This document shows, piece by piece, positions 35,850 to 43,358 of a stretch of DNA of 64,000 bases (its first letter is position 1; each line of letters starts with the position of its first letter). The notes below the pieces were generated by a model that ran no database searches, was not told the DNA's origin, and saw only the letters and a list, made by a program, of their open reading frames with translations. Source of the DNA: Desmospora activa DSM 45169 (GTDB lineage: Bacteria; Bacillota; Bacilli; Thermoactinomycetales; DSM-45169). A program made the translations under genes and the position numbers. The stretch lies in assembly GCF_003046315.1 (NCBI RefSeq), contig NZ_PZZP01000001.1:930001-994000 (forward strand). The letters are read 5' to 3'.

Positions 35850-36146
35850 GTGGATCTGTCGCAAGCGATACCGGTTTTGGTCGAGCTGGCTAAACAGGAT
35901 GCTCGCATTCTCTTAATTTTCTTGCTGGGGCTGGGGCTATGGCACTATGAGCGGCAGGCGCGAGAAAAGGATAAGCAATACCGGGAATGGCTGGAGAAAC
36001 AGGTGGAGTTCCTACAGAACGAGCGCCGACGGGAGGAGAAAAGGAGGGTAGATTGTGAGCTGGTGGAAGAAGAACGGTTTTCAGACTCTGATCATCACCG
36101 GGATGGTGGGCGTGGCCGCGTCCGGGATGATGGAGAAGATGAATGA
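35850..36146 (+). CDS. BhlA/UviB-like holin-associated protein
   Basis: 98 residues with one membrane segment (I-L-L-I-F-L-L-G-L-G-L-W) followed by a charged helix with R-E-W-L-E-K-Q, the form of BhlA/UviB proteins that accompany Firmicute endolysins. The last 30 residues overlap the next gene and may be compositional. GTG start. About 40 bases upstream an AGGAGGTGAACC site serves only ATG-GCT-TGA, a two-codon stub. Confidence 0.6.
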   Translation: MDLSQAIPVLVELAKQDARILLIFLLGLGLWHYERQAREKDKQYREWLEKQVEFLQNERRREEKRRVDCELVEEERFSDSDHHRDGGRGRVRDDGEDE

Positions 36147-36684
36147 AATTAAGAAGGAGGGAACGTCAGATGTGGGACAAACTCAGGAAGTCGCTAATGG
36201 GGATGACAAAGGGGGAGATCGTCAGTCTGGCAGGGATGGTGCTGGTGATCGCGAATCAAACGCTGGTAGTAATGGGGAAAAGCGAGATCCCGGAGGAGAC
36301 GGCAAACGGTCTAATGGCCCTGGTTGGGAGTATGGCCGGGTTGTGGGTAGCGGGCAGGGTTCTCCTAGCGGGCAAGAAGCGGCAGGAGGAGAAAGAGGGA
36401 GAGAACGACCACCTGTAACCCCGGAAAGACTAGAAATGGTTGCCCAAAAGCCCCCAGAACGCTTCGAATCAATCCCAGAACCTGAAGAGCCAAAGGAATC
36501 GAAAGGTAACTCAGGCGGCACCGCAACCCCTCAAAACGGGCATGTGGTGGCCGCTTCTGTTTTGGGAAGCAGCATTAAACTAATCCCCTACAACGCAAAC
36601 CTGCTGGAGGTCTATCTTTTGACCGAGGAGAGCGCGGCGGGGGTTTCTTTGTTACACAAGGAAGAAGGAGATGACAGCGAATGA
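36055..36684 (+). CDS. Membrane-segment protein whose frame contains the holin gene
   Basis: GTG at 36055 behind AAAAGGAGGG starts a short membrane segment (L-I-I-T-G-M-V-G-V-A-A). The frame stays open for 209 codons through a Gly/Asp/Arg-rich stretch exactly opposite the nested holin (36170-36418), then a more protein-like end (V-L-G-S-S-I-K-L-I-P-Y-N-A-N-L-L-E-V-Y). Either one long protein, or a short one plus a separate gene from ATG 36436. Function unknown. Confidence 0.45.
   Translation: MSWWKKNGFQTLIITGMVGVAASGMMEKMNEIKKEGTSDVGQTQEVANGDDKGGDRQSGRDGAGDRESNAGSNGEKRDPGGDGKRSNGPGWEYGRVVGSGQGSPSGQEAAGGERGRERPPVTPERLEMVAQKPPERFESIPEPEEPKESKGNSGGTATPQNGHVVAASVLGSSIKLIPYNANLLEVYLLTEESAAGVSLLHKEEGDDSE
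36170..36418 (+). CDS. Holin
   Basis: 82 residues, two hydrophobic helices (about 14-32 and 42-62) and a charged Lys/Glu C-terminus, just before the endolysin. AAGGAGGGAACGTCAG places the start at 36170. Forms membrane lesions that release the endolysin. Nested out of frame in the preceding open frame. Confidence 0.75.
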   Translation: MWDKLRKSLMGMTKGEIVSLAGMVLVIANQTLVVMGKSEIPEETANGLMALVGSMAGLWVAGRVLLAGKKRQEEKEGENDHL

Positions 36685-37664
36685 GTATCTGCAAATACAA
36701 GGATGTGCGAAAATCCCTTGTACGGGACACCAAACGGGGGCCATTGACCCGTTCTGTTTCCCGTATTACTCACCTAGTGATCCATCACAGTGCTACTCGT
36801 CAAGGACTGGCTGGGAGCAATGCGGAAGCTTTTGCCCGCTTCCACGTTCAAAACAATGGCTGGCGGAATATTGCCTATGCCTACGTGATTGAACCGGACG
36901 GTACGACGAAACACTGCCTGGACCACAATATCAACGGACCCCACGTCGGTAATCATAACGCCTATTCGATCGGTGTTTGTCTCACCGGTGATTTCGCGAA
37001 GGAGAAGCCGACAAAAGAGCAGGAAAAAGCATTACGGGCGTTGGTGGCATATTTGAGGAAGGCGATCCCTTCGATAAAGTATATCCGGGGCCATCAGGAA
37101 ATGGCGGGGTATGCATGGAAGAATTGTCCGGCATTCGACTACAAAAAGGTGCTTGCTGCGTCTGACCCGGCACCCGCTCCGAAGTGGACACAGGAAGAGC
37201 TAGACCGCCTGAACAGCGCTCCCAACGGTGCCCGTTTCTCCCGTACCCTTAAATATATCCGGGGGAATCAGATGACCGGAAACGATATTTTGGCCGTGCA
37301 ACAATTTCTAGGCGTTACCCCGGCCAGGGATAAGAATGGAAAGGTGTACGGTATCTTTGGACCCAAGATAGAGGAAACATTGAAGAAATGGCAGCAGAAA
37401 AACGGTATCAAGGTGACTGGTGAGGTTGGCATCGTGAATTGGCGGCGGATGTTTGGGGAAAAGAAGGAGGTACCAAAACCCACGCCCGATGATTCAAAGC
37501 CGGGACCGAAACCGTATATTCGAGTGACGGTTAACGGGAAGCAGCAACACGCCTTTGAGCAAAAAGATAGTGCAATCAAGTGGTTTACCGATACGGTAAA
37601 AGCGGGGATACGGTGGATATTAAACGATAAATTTAGGAAGCCAGGTGGGGTAATCCCTGTCTAG
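36681..37664 (+). CDS. Endolysin: N-acetylmuramoyl-L-alanine amidase
   Basis: Amidase_2 domain at about 25-165 with zinc-site I-H-H (35-36), and G-H-Q-E plus N-C-P-A-F-D near 138-152. A peptidoglycan-binding domain follows (I-L-A-V-Q-Q-F-L-G-V, G-K-V-Y-G-I-F-G-P-K, W-Q-Q-K-N-G-I), then a Pro-rich linker and a short C-terminal motif. After V-K-A-G the last 16 residues are in a shifted frame: the partial copy at 41666 reads G-D-T-V-D-I-K-R-stop, and the endolysin would too with one more G in the GGGG at 37604. Confidence 0.9.
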   Translation: MSICKYKDVRKSLVRDTKRGPLTRSVSRITHLVIHHSATRQGLAGSNAEAFARFHVQNNGWRNIAYAYVIEPDGTTKHCLDHNINGPHVGNHNAYSIGVCLTGDFAKEKPTKEQEKALRALVAYLRKAIPSIKYIRGHQEMAGYAWKNCPAFDYKKVLAASDPAPAPKWTQEELDRLNSAPNGARFSRTLKYIRGNQMTGNDILAVQQFLGVTPARDKNGKVYGIFGPKIEETLKKWQQKNGIKVTGEVGIVNWRRMFGEKKEVPKPTPDDSKPGPKPYIRVTVNGKQQHAFEQKDSAIKWFTDTVKAGIRWILNDKFRKPGGVIPV

Positions 37665-37675
37665 CTTTTTTTATT
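37640..37675 (+). terminator. Terminator after the endolysin
   Basis: Imperfect hairpin AGCCAGGTGGGG/CCCTGTCTAGCT (with G-T pairs and one mismatch) followed by seven T. Overlaps the end of the shifted reading frame. Confidence 0.6.
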
Positions 37676-37680
37676 TCTAG

Positions 37681-37839
37681 GAAACTGGTGGTTGGCCGAG
37701 TGAACGGATTCCCGCAGAAAAGGTTGGAATATCCCGCTATCAGGCGGGTAATGTTCTTGATCTTTTGGATGAAAAACGCTCCGGGTATAAGCGAGCCAAA
37801 CAACAACAGCCAGCAAAGCAGGCGAATGGCTTAATATAA
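37681..37839 (+). pseudogene. C-terminal fragment of an unknown protein
   Basis: A 52-codon frame with no start, closed upstream by TAG. It reads W-P-S-E-R-I-P-A-E-K-V-G-I-S-R-Y-Q-A-G-N-V-L and ends Q-P-A-K-Q-A-N-G-L-I, with the look of a winged-helix C-terminus. Probably a remnant left by recombination behind the lysis genes. Confidence 0.4.
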
Positions 37840-37843
37840 AATA

Positions 37844-37872
37844 CTGGGTGGAGATCTCCATCCAGTTTAATT
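37844..37872 (+). terminator. Terminator behind the gene fragment
   Basis: Near-palindrome CTGGGTGGAGA/TCTCCATCCAG followed by a short T-rich stretch. The rest of 37873-38096 shows no convincing gene, only a hydrophobic open stretch (about 37890-37995) without a standard start. Confidence 0.55.
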
Positions 37873-38096
37873 ATTTAGAGGTAGAGGGAGCAATTTTATA
37901 TGGAGATGTTATCAGCGGAGTTGTGGGGATTATCGCAAAAAACTCCGCCGTTAGTGGTGTAGGTTCTTTGTTCTATATAAAGTTACGGTGGTAACTAATT
38001 GAGGGAAAAATATAAAGTAACTTGCTGACATATAAAATATATTGTGACATTATGAATAAAGTAATAATGAGGAAATTTAGGAGAGGGTGTATTATT

Positions 38097-38840
38097 ATGA
38101 AAAAAATTGTCGTTTTTGTCATGGCGTTCTCACTACTTGTTGGTGGGAGTTTAATGCCGCTAACTGAGAGCGATCTAGTCTTTGCCCAAGAAAATAAACT
38201 GCAAGACTGTTCTTCGTGTTCGGGAAATGTAGATGAATCTTTTAGTAATGCTTCGCCAGAACAAAGAGAGGAAATATTAGACATAGTCAAGGGCTCTGAG
38301 CAATACAAAAATTTACATAAAAACAATGCTGTTAGTTTTAGTGAATCTACCACGACTGAAGTGAAAATTTCAGTCGAGCACCCGGAATTAGGATTTACCT
38401 TAATCAAGAACACAGATGAGAGAAAGCTCTCGATTTTTGGAGTGGATCTGGAAAAAGATTTTGTTTTTTCGAATGTGAACTATGATATTGACAAAATCAA
38501 CGACAATGAAGAAATACTCACTATTAAATCAACCAAAAAAGAACAAAGCTTTAAAATTACTCAGGATGGGAAGCTGTTCGATCTAACAAACAACAAAGAG
38601 ATCAAACCTGAAGAAATTGAAAAACTTTGGAATGAACGAGGCGCTGAAGGTGAAGTCAATCCGTTGGCTACATGTAGGGAGTATGTAGCTACTATGTGTG
38701 GATTGATGGCGGGCTATGGGATGACACAACTTTGTGCAATGTCTTTCTTTGCTGGGGGACTTCCGGGTGTAGGATGTGTAGTCGTTTACGCTGCAATTGC
38801 CACTTGGGGTTGTGGTGGTGCTATAGATTTATTCTGTTAG
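38097..38840 (+). CDS. Secreted halocin-C8-like bacteriocin precursor candidate
   Basis: 247 residues. Signal peptide 1-30 (cleavage after V-F-A), a C-S-S-C pair at 38-41, a mixed alpha/beta middle, and from about 190 a hydrophobic Gly-rich end with six Cys (193, 201, 213, 227, 239, 247). Halocin C8 precursors have this plan: an exported protein whose N-terminal part gives immunity and whose Cys-rich end is the bacteriocin. The resemblance is in architecture and composition; I could not align it. AGGAG precedes the ATG at 38097. A strong terminator follows and the regulator pair at 38866-39373 converges on it. Confidence 0.55.
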   Translation: MKKIVVFVMAFSLLVGGSLMPLTESDLVFAQENKLQDCSSCSGNVDESFSNASPEQREEILDIVKGSEQYKNLHKNNAVSFSESTTTEVKISVEHPELGFTLIKNTDERKLSIFGVDLEKDFVFSNVNYDIDKINDNEEILTIKSTKKEQSFKITQDGKLFDLTNNKEIKPEEIEKLWNERGAEGEVNPLATCREYVATMCGLMAGYGMTQLCAMSFFAGGLPGVGCVVVYAAIATWGCGGAIDLFC

Positions 38841-38846
38841 AAATGA

Positions 38847-38877
38847 AATAAGGGGGTTAGCCCCCTTATTTTTTTTT
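38847..38877. terminator. Terminator between convergent genes
   Basis: AATAAGGGGG-TTAG-CCCCCTTATT followed by seven T; it can serve both strands. Confidence 0.9.
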
Positions 38878-39165
38878 GGCTACAATGGAACAAATAGCGA
38901 GAGCAAGCATGGTAGCCAATAAGTAAAGCCAAATGTAATTCAATGGGATGTTTTTGTAACCAATGATGGCAAAGACAGATAAGAGAATAACACCAACTAT
39001 TCCACTTACAATTAGAGTACGTAGTACATAAACTTGAAAAAGTTTAAGAACGCGTTCGTCGACTTCTGGAATTTGAGACTTTTGTCTTTGTTTCTTTTGT
39101 AATACGACAGTTATTAACGCAGTGCCGATGAATGCAACGGAGAACAGAATCCAAGTGGTATCCAT
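38866..39165 (-). CDS. Three-helix membrane protein (DUF2178-like)
   Basis: 99 residues with three hydrophobic segments (about 4-20, 50-72, 80-96) and a D-E-R-V motif between the first two, as in small DUF2178-type proteins paired with an XRE regulator. AAGGAGG sets the start at 39165. It could give immunity to the neighbouring secreted peptide; that is inference from position. Confidence 0.65.
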   Translation of the reverse strand: MDTTWILFSVAFIGTALITVVLQKKQRQKSQIPEVDERVLKLFQVYVLRTLIVSGIVGVILLSVFAIIGYKNIPLNYIWLYLLATMLALAICSIVAKKK

Positions 39166-39166
39166 T

Positions 39167-39373
39167 TTATGAATCCTCCTTTTTGAGACAGAATATTTGT
39201 TCAACTGGGAGACCGAAATAGTTTGCGATTTTTAAAGCCAGTTCTAAACTTGGATTATATCGATTGCCTTCTATTGCTATGATGGTCTGACGTGTAACTT
39301 GTAGACCTAGTGCCAATTGTTCTTGGGTCACTCCTTGGGCCTTTCTCAATTCACGTATTCGGTTTAAAACCAA
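39167..39373 (-). CDS. XRE-family regulator (YozG-like)
   Basis: 68 residues, single HTH (N-R-I-R-E-L-R-K-A-Q-G-V-T-Q-E-Q-L-A) and the P-V-E-Q-I-F end common to this family. TTG at 39373 with GAGGGTG upstream; a longer frame begins at 39388. Immediately upstream of the membrane protein gene and surely co-transcribed. Confidence 0.85.
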   Translation of the reverse strand: MVLNRIRELRKAQGVTQEQLALGLQVTRQTIIAIEGNRYNPSLELALKIANYFGLPVEQIFCLKKEDS

Positions 39374-39716
39374 TTTACTCACCCTCAAAAGTAAATAGTG
39401 CTTTACATTCGTATTATACTGTATTAATCGCTAAATGTTAAGTTCCTTTTACATCAATTTTCGGAGTCGTTGCTTAAGAGCTACGGACGTATGGCTACAA
39501 CTGTTTAGCGGAAAACGTCCAAATGGCCATTTATTTCACGGATCGTTGAGCTCCTTATTAGCAAGGAGATACCAAAATCGGCGTTTGCTCCTTCTGCCCT
39601 ATTTATGAAATAAATTCACTTCCCTGTTTAATAGAAGAGAACACAAATTCAACCTTTCATGCGAATAATTATAAGGAGGGTTTGAGAGAGGGAGTTAAAA
39701 ATAAAGAGGTGAAAAA
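39374..39716. other. Gene-free interval of 343 bases
   Basis: Contains the promoters for the regulator (left) and the lipoprotein (right, with TAAGGAGGG near 39674). A CTCCTT/AAGGAG hairpin lies near 39551-39569. No gene recognised. Confidence 0.5.
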
Positions 39717-40403
39717 ATGAAAAAAGAATGGTTAATCAGCTTGATCATTGTAGTGTTAATGATAAGCGCAGGGTGTGGGACTGCTGCGAAAGAAGTAGAA
39801 AAAGTGAAAGGAGAAGAGTCTAAAGCCAAAGTTGGAGATGAGCAGGAATATCTTAATGAAGAAAGTGAGGCGAAAGGTAAAGGGGAGGAAGACTCTGAAC
39901 ACTGGACAAAGTATGATGTTAAATGGGAAGAGGATTATAAAGAACTAAAATTTGAGATCAAATCTATCGGCATAACGGAAGAACTTCCAGAAATCCAAGA
40001 TGACGGAACTGAAAAACCATCCCCTGCGTTAGCTGCTCATTTTATAATCGATAATACAACCAATGATATTTTTACTACCTACCCAGATCAGGCTCAACTC
40101 GTAACCAGTCAGGAGAGCAAGTAGATGCCGATTTGTTAGTATCTGATCAATTAGGCGGGGAGATCCACGAAGGAGTAAAACAGGATGGTGCTAAGATTGC
40201 AAAGGGTATTAAATGAAATGACAGTGAATGAGGGTCAAATCATATATGGAATAAAAGTTAAGGGGACAGCGAAAACATTAAAAGAAATGCTAGATAGTGA
40301 TGAAATTCATGCAATAAAAGAATCAAACAGAAAAGACGACAGCAATTCAGTAATATATAAAGATATTCCTGATAATTGGGTGGAAGGAGATTCAAAACAA
40401 TGA
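39717..40403 (+). pseudogene. Lipoprotein, frameshifted paralogue of 43359-43901
   Basis: Lipobox I-S-A-G-C near residue 20, charged linker, then a beta-rich domain. The frame breaks near 40105: T-S-Q-E-S-K-stop replaces a -1 frame reading S-G-E-Q-V-D-A-D-L-L-V and G-V-K-Q-D-G. A second change near 40190 returns to the frame that ends at 40403. The pattern T-x-Y-P-D, Q-L-x, G-V-K-Q-D-G is shared with the intact leftward lipoprotein at 43359, so both belong to one DUF4352/DUF5067-type family. Confidence 0.7.
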
Positions 40404-41178
40404 TAAAACAAATAACGTATATATTAATGATAATCGTTTTTTGTTTCCCTATTCCGACATTTGCTCATGATGGGGAAACAGATTTTCCAGCTGATAAAAT
40501 TGCACCAGCATATGGGCAAACTGGTGCGTGGATTGATTATTATCTGCCAGGTTACACAAGGGACCCTGCGCGCTATGTTGATCATATGTTTGTATGGGAA
40601 GAGGATCAGGGGTTTGAGGCGTATTATCCGGAGAATGCATTGAAGGTCTAGCTCCTAGTGGGATGGAAATTGATTTGAATTTCTACGGATATGATGATGG
40701 TATAGTTTGGGGCCAAGGAGCTTATTCAGAAGATCAGGATAGTAATTTCTGGTATACTGATATGCCCTATGGTTACATTGATACTAGTTTTTCGGATAAT
40801 AAAGATGAACCTGGTATTGGAATTGGATCTGGTCATTGGTATTTAGCTCAGCATTCTGCCTACTACTATGCAGTATCTTATTTACAGGAACCGTATACTG
40901 CAGAACGAGACGATTTTAAAGTTACAATTTTAAGAACTCACTTTCATGATCAATGGGATTGGGATGGAGTACCATTTATATGTAGCGGGGAATATGGTGA
41001 TCCCTGGTGCTATTTTGAGGACGGTTATTTAGATAAAGGTGGGGCTAAGGTGGTACCGTCATGGACGGGGAGTGCACCGGGGTCTACAGAATGGTCATAT
41101 CCTTCTTATGATTATCCATTTACTCCTCCGAGATATAATGGCTACGAATGTGACGGTACCACTTGTGCTCCCAAATAG
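40400..41178 (+). pseudogene. Secreted protein of unknown function, one frameshift
   Basis: Signal peptide (M-I-K-Q-I-T-Y-I-L-M, cleavage near T-F-A) and a Tyr/Asp/Trp-rich mature part. The first frame ends at 40651; the second (from about 40640 in the -1 frame, I-E-G-L-A-P-S-G-M) continues to 41178 and ends with two Cys. Joined length is about 258 residues. ATG overlaps the end of the lipoprotein gene, so the two form one unit. No family recognised. Confidence 0.6.
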
Positions 41179-41188
41179 TAATAGTATT

Positions 41189-41232
41189 AAAAAACAATCC
41201 TCTTGGGTTTTCCAAGAGGATTGTTTTTTAAT
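41189..41232. terminator. Bidirectional terminator
   Basis: AAAAAACAATCCTCTTGG paired with CCAAGAGGATTGTTTTTT around a short loop; works for both converging genes. Confidence 0.9.
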
Positions 41233-41250
41233 ACCGATAGTATCTTAACT

Positions 41251-41547
41251 TCATTTTGTTTTACTGGATACCCAAAAAAACAATAACCCAAGAAGACTTA
41301 TAAATAACAATTTAACTCCCACTGAAGCTAATCCGGGTCCGCTTCCTGTACAATACCAACAATCTTGTTTAATTAACCAAATATATAAGTCATAATTCCC
41401 ATGAACCAGGAAAATAAATAAGATTAAGAATAAAGGAGTGACAAAAAAGAATAGAGAAGCGACTTGTATCCATGTCAAATTTCTGTATTTTTTTACGAGA
41501 AAAACAACAATTATAGATATAATAGACGCGATTATCTGCAAAATCAC
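41251..41547 (-). CDS. Three-helix membrane protein
   Basis: 98 residues, three hydrophobic segments, a Cys pair W-Y-C between the second and third (D-C-W-Y-C-T-G). GTG start with GGGGGGTT upstream. Unknown; part of the prophage accessory zone. Confidence 0.6.
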   Translation of the reverse strand: MILQIIASIISIIVVFLVKKYRNLTWIQVASLFFFVTPLFLILFIFLVHGNYDLYIWLIKQDCWYCTGSGPGLASVGVKLLFISLLGLLFFWVSSKTK

Positions 41548-41665
41548 TATAATAACCCCCCTTTCGTTTTCATTCTAAACAATATAATTCAACATTTCTT
41601 TTTTTGTTCCTTTTAACCCAGGTAGGAGTCCCCGTTTCGGGAAGATGAGGCGCGGAAGTCCTGAA

Positions 41666-41776
41666 AAGGTAGCGATCAACGGGAAGCAGCAACATGCATT
41701 TGAGAAGCAAGTGAGCGTGGTAAATTGGATCAAGGTAAGTGTGAAAACAGGGGATACGGTGGATATTAAACGATAG
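41666..41776 (+). pseudogene. Remnant of an endolysin C-terminus
   Basis: 37 codons ending I-K-R-stop, close to the end of the endolysin at 37519-37630: shared phrases N-G-K-Q-Q-H-A-F-E at protein level and GGGGATACGGTGGATATTAA at DNA level. It is followed by a related terminator. No start. The accessory zone thus lies between a whole endolysin and a second copy of its tail, a mark of recombination between related phages. Confidence 0.75.
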
Positions 41777-41782
41777 ACAACG

Positions 41783-41818
41783 AAGCCGGGCAGGATTCAC
41801 TCCCCACCCGGCTTTATA
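41783..41818 (+). terminator. Terminator behind the endolysin remnant
   Basis: AAGCCGGG ... CCCGGCTT with a 16-base loop. Confidence 0.7.
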
Positions 41819-42016
41819 TTATGCTTGCATCAGTCTTTGTTTCTTTAAGATTTTGCGAACACGTTTTTCTGCAGTGGCTCTTGTTTTATCAATTCCAATT
41901 GATTTTTCTGTAAGCTTTACATAATCATCTGCTGAAATTTCGCCTGCATAGTAACGTTCAATTGGAGATAATGTGGTATGAGTACTTTTTTTTCCTTCTT
42001 TTCTTATTCGTGCCAT
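41819..42016 (-). CDS. Small basic protein behind the GAF gene
   Basis: 65 residues, Lys/Arg-rich at both ends (M-A-R-I-R-K-E-G-K-K-S, R-V-R-K-I-L-K-K-Q-R). The ATG at 42016 lies one base behind the GAF gene stop, with GGGAGGGA inside that gene. Unknown; possibly nucleic-acid binding. Confidence 0.6.
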   Translation of the reverse strand: MARIRKEGKKSTHTTLSPIERYYAGEISADDYVKLTEKSIGIDKTRATAEKRVRKILKKQRLMQA

Positions 42017-42017
42017 T

Positions 42018-42860
42018 TTATTCTTCCCTCCCTGAAGCAATAAGTGAGTGAAGTTTTTCTTCATTTTTAATTCTGTAAGTCATCAATGGAAGAGCGAGTT
42101 GGTTAGCGAAATACTGTAAGTATTTCTCGTCGTCATCAGTAAAAGTATTTTCTGACCAACAATCTATATTTAAGACACCAATACAGGTGTTAAAGAGTAT
42201 AATTGGAACGCAAATAAGGGAAATGTAATCTTTTTGTTGAGGAACCTTTTGGAAAGGTGTATTATTCTCATCCCTTTTTTTAATATTGCCGGTACGAATT
42301 ATTCTTTTTTCGCGAAAAGCAGTTCCCGCATAGGATCTTTCACCTAATCGAAGTTTGTCCCGTCCTTCATCCGAATAACCATGTCCTTTTATAATATACA
42401 ACTTCCCATTGGAATTGGGAACTAAAATGCAAATTCTAGACCGCCCTTTTTTCCCTTCCTTAACAGCATGAAGAATCATGTTAAGTGCTAAATCCATGGC
42501 TTTATCAAAAACTTCTTTTACTTTTTCTTTATCCTCTTGAGAAGTCCCTATAACTTTGTGGGCTTGTTTTCCTACTTCGTTTAGGTATCCCATTATCATG
42601 AATTTATGTTTAGAATCATCGTTTAAAACTTGAAATTCCTCTTGTAGCTTCTCAATTGTCTTTTTATATTTTTGTAGTTCCTTGTTCGGTGTAAAATCAA
42701 AAGAACCGATTTGAAATTGAGAAACTTTCAAAATGGTAAGGGAAAGATTATCGCCAGATCGAACTTTAAAGTAGACAACAACTATGTAACCCAAGACCAG
42801 TAGGATAATTCCCAGGATTAATCCAAAAGAGATTGGGCCTTCATATTGGGAGAGTCCCAA
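42018..42860 (-). CDS. Membrane-anchored GAF-domain protein
   Basis: 280 residues: one membrane helix at 10-32, a coiled-coil linker, then a GAF domain from about 85 to 270 (R-I-C-I-L-V-P, S-Y-A-G-T-A-F-R, I-C-V-P-I-I-L-F-N, I-G-V-L-N-I-D). GAF domains sense small molecules or redox state. The TTG at 42860 has no good ribosome site; the frame continues upstream as I-L-G-K-A-L-D-W-L behind GGAGAG, but with ATA where ATG would be expected. Forms a pair with the small basic protein. Confidence 0.75.
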   Translation of the reverse strand: MGLSQYEGPISFGLILGIILLVLGYIVVVYFKVRSGDNLSLTILKVSQFQIGSFDFTPNKELQKYKKTIEKLQEEFQVLNDDSKHKFMIMGYLNEVGKQAHKVIGTSQEDKEKVKEVFDKAMDLALNMILHAVKEGKKGRSRICILVPNSNGKLYIIKGHGYSDEGRDKLRLGERSYAGTAFREKRIIRTGNIKKRDENNTPFQKVPQQKDYISLICVPIILFNTCIGVLNIDCWSENTFTDDDEKYLQYFANQLALPLMTYRIKNEEKLHSLIASGREE

Positions 42861-42972
42861 CCAATCTAAAGCTTTGCCTAATATTCCCTATCTCTCCCTT
42901 CAAAGTTTTTAACTAAAACATTCATCAATTCTTATTCGGAATCCTTTGTCTAACTTTGTCGATTTTTAGTAT

Positions 42973-43005
42973 CCAAAACCGGGAGGGAGATCCCACCCGG
43001 TTTTT
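42973..43005. terminator. Terminator for the leftward lipoprotein operon
   Basis: AACCGGG ... CCCGGTT hairpin with T runs on both sides, just beyond the stop codon at 43007. Confidence 0.75.
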
Positions 43006-43006
43006 A

Positions 43007-43354
43007 TTATGCCGCCTTTTCTTCTACCTGCCGTTTCCCTTTACGGAATATCCCCATCATGCCAGCGGCGATCAACAACAAGGCCGGGAGAACTCCGAAC
43101 AAACCAATGTTCCACAACAAGGCGAGGCCGGATAGAGCCATGAGAGCACCGCCGATTTTGGCCCAGAACTTAACCACGATTGCGCCGATAATAGCAAGGG
43201 CTGAGAACCAAAAGGCGGCGGCTCCGCTGTTGAGCACCGATTCATTACCGGTAAATTCCGCATCAAGAGCACCAAAGAACAGGGCGAAGAAGGCACCACC
43301 AAAGCCGATAACACCACCGATAATCCCCAGTACCAGTTCCGTTGTCCGGCTCAT
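43007..43354 (-). CDS. DUF4064 family membrane protein
   Basis: 115 residues with four hydrophobic segments (V-L-G-I-I-G-G-V-I-G-F, A-A-F-W-F-S-A-L-A-I-I-G, I-G-G-A-L-M-A-L-S-G, L-P-A-L-L-L-I-A-A-G). Matches the small Firmicute DUF4064 proteins; function unknown. GGAGAGTGATCAC precedes the ATG at 43354; 4 bases separate it from the lipoprotein gene. Confidence 0.8.
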   Translation of the reverse strand: MSRTTELVLGIIGGVIGFGGAFFALFFGALDAEFTGNESVLNSGAAAFWFSALAIIGAIVVKFWAKIGGALMALSGLALLWNIGLFGVLPALLLIAAGMMGIFRKGKRQVEEKAA

Positions 43355-43358
43355 GTGA

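Noticed and set aside
39551-39569. Hairpin in the 343-base gap as a terminator
   Set aside because: No T run follows and no gene ends nearby.
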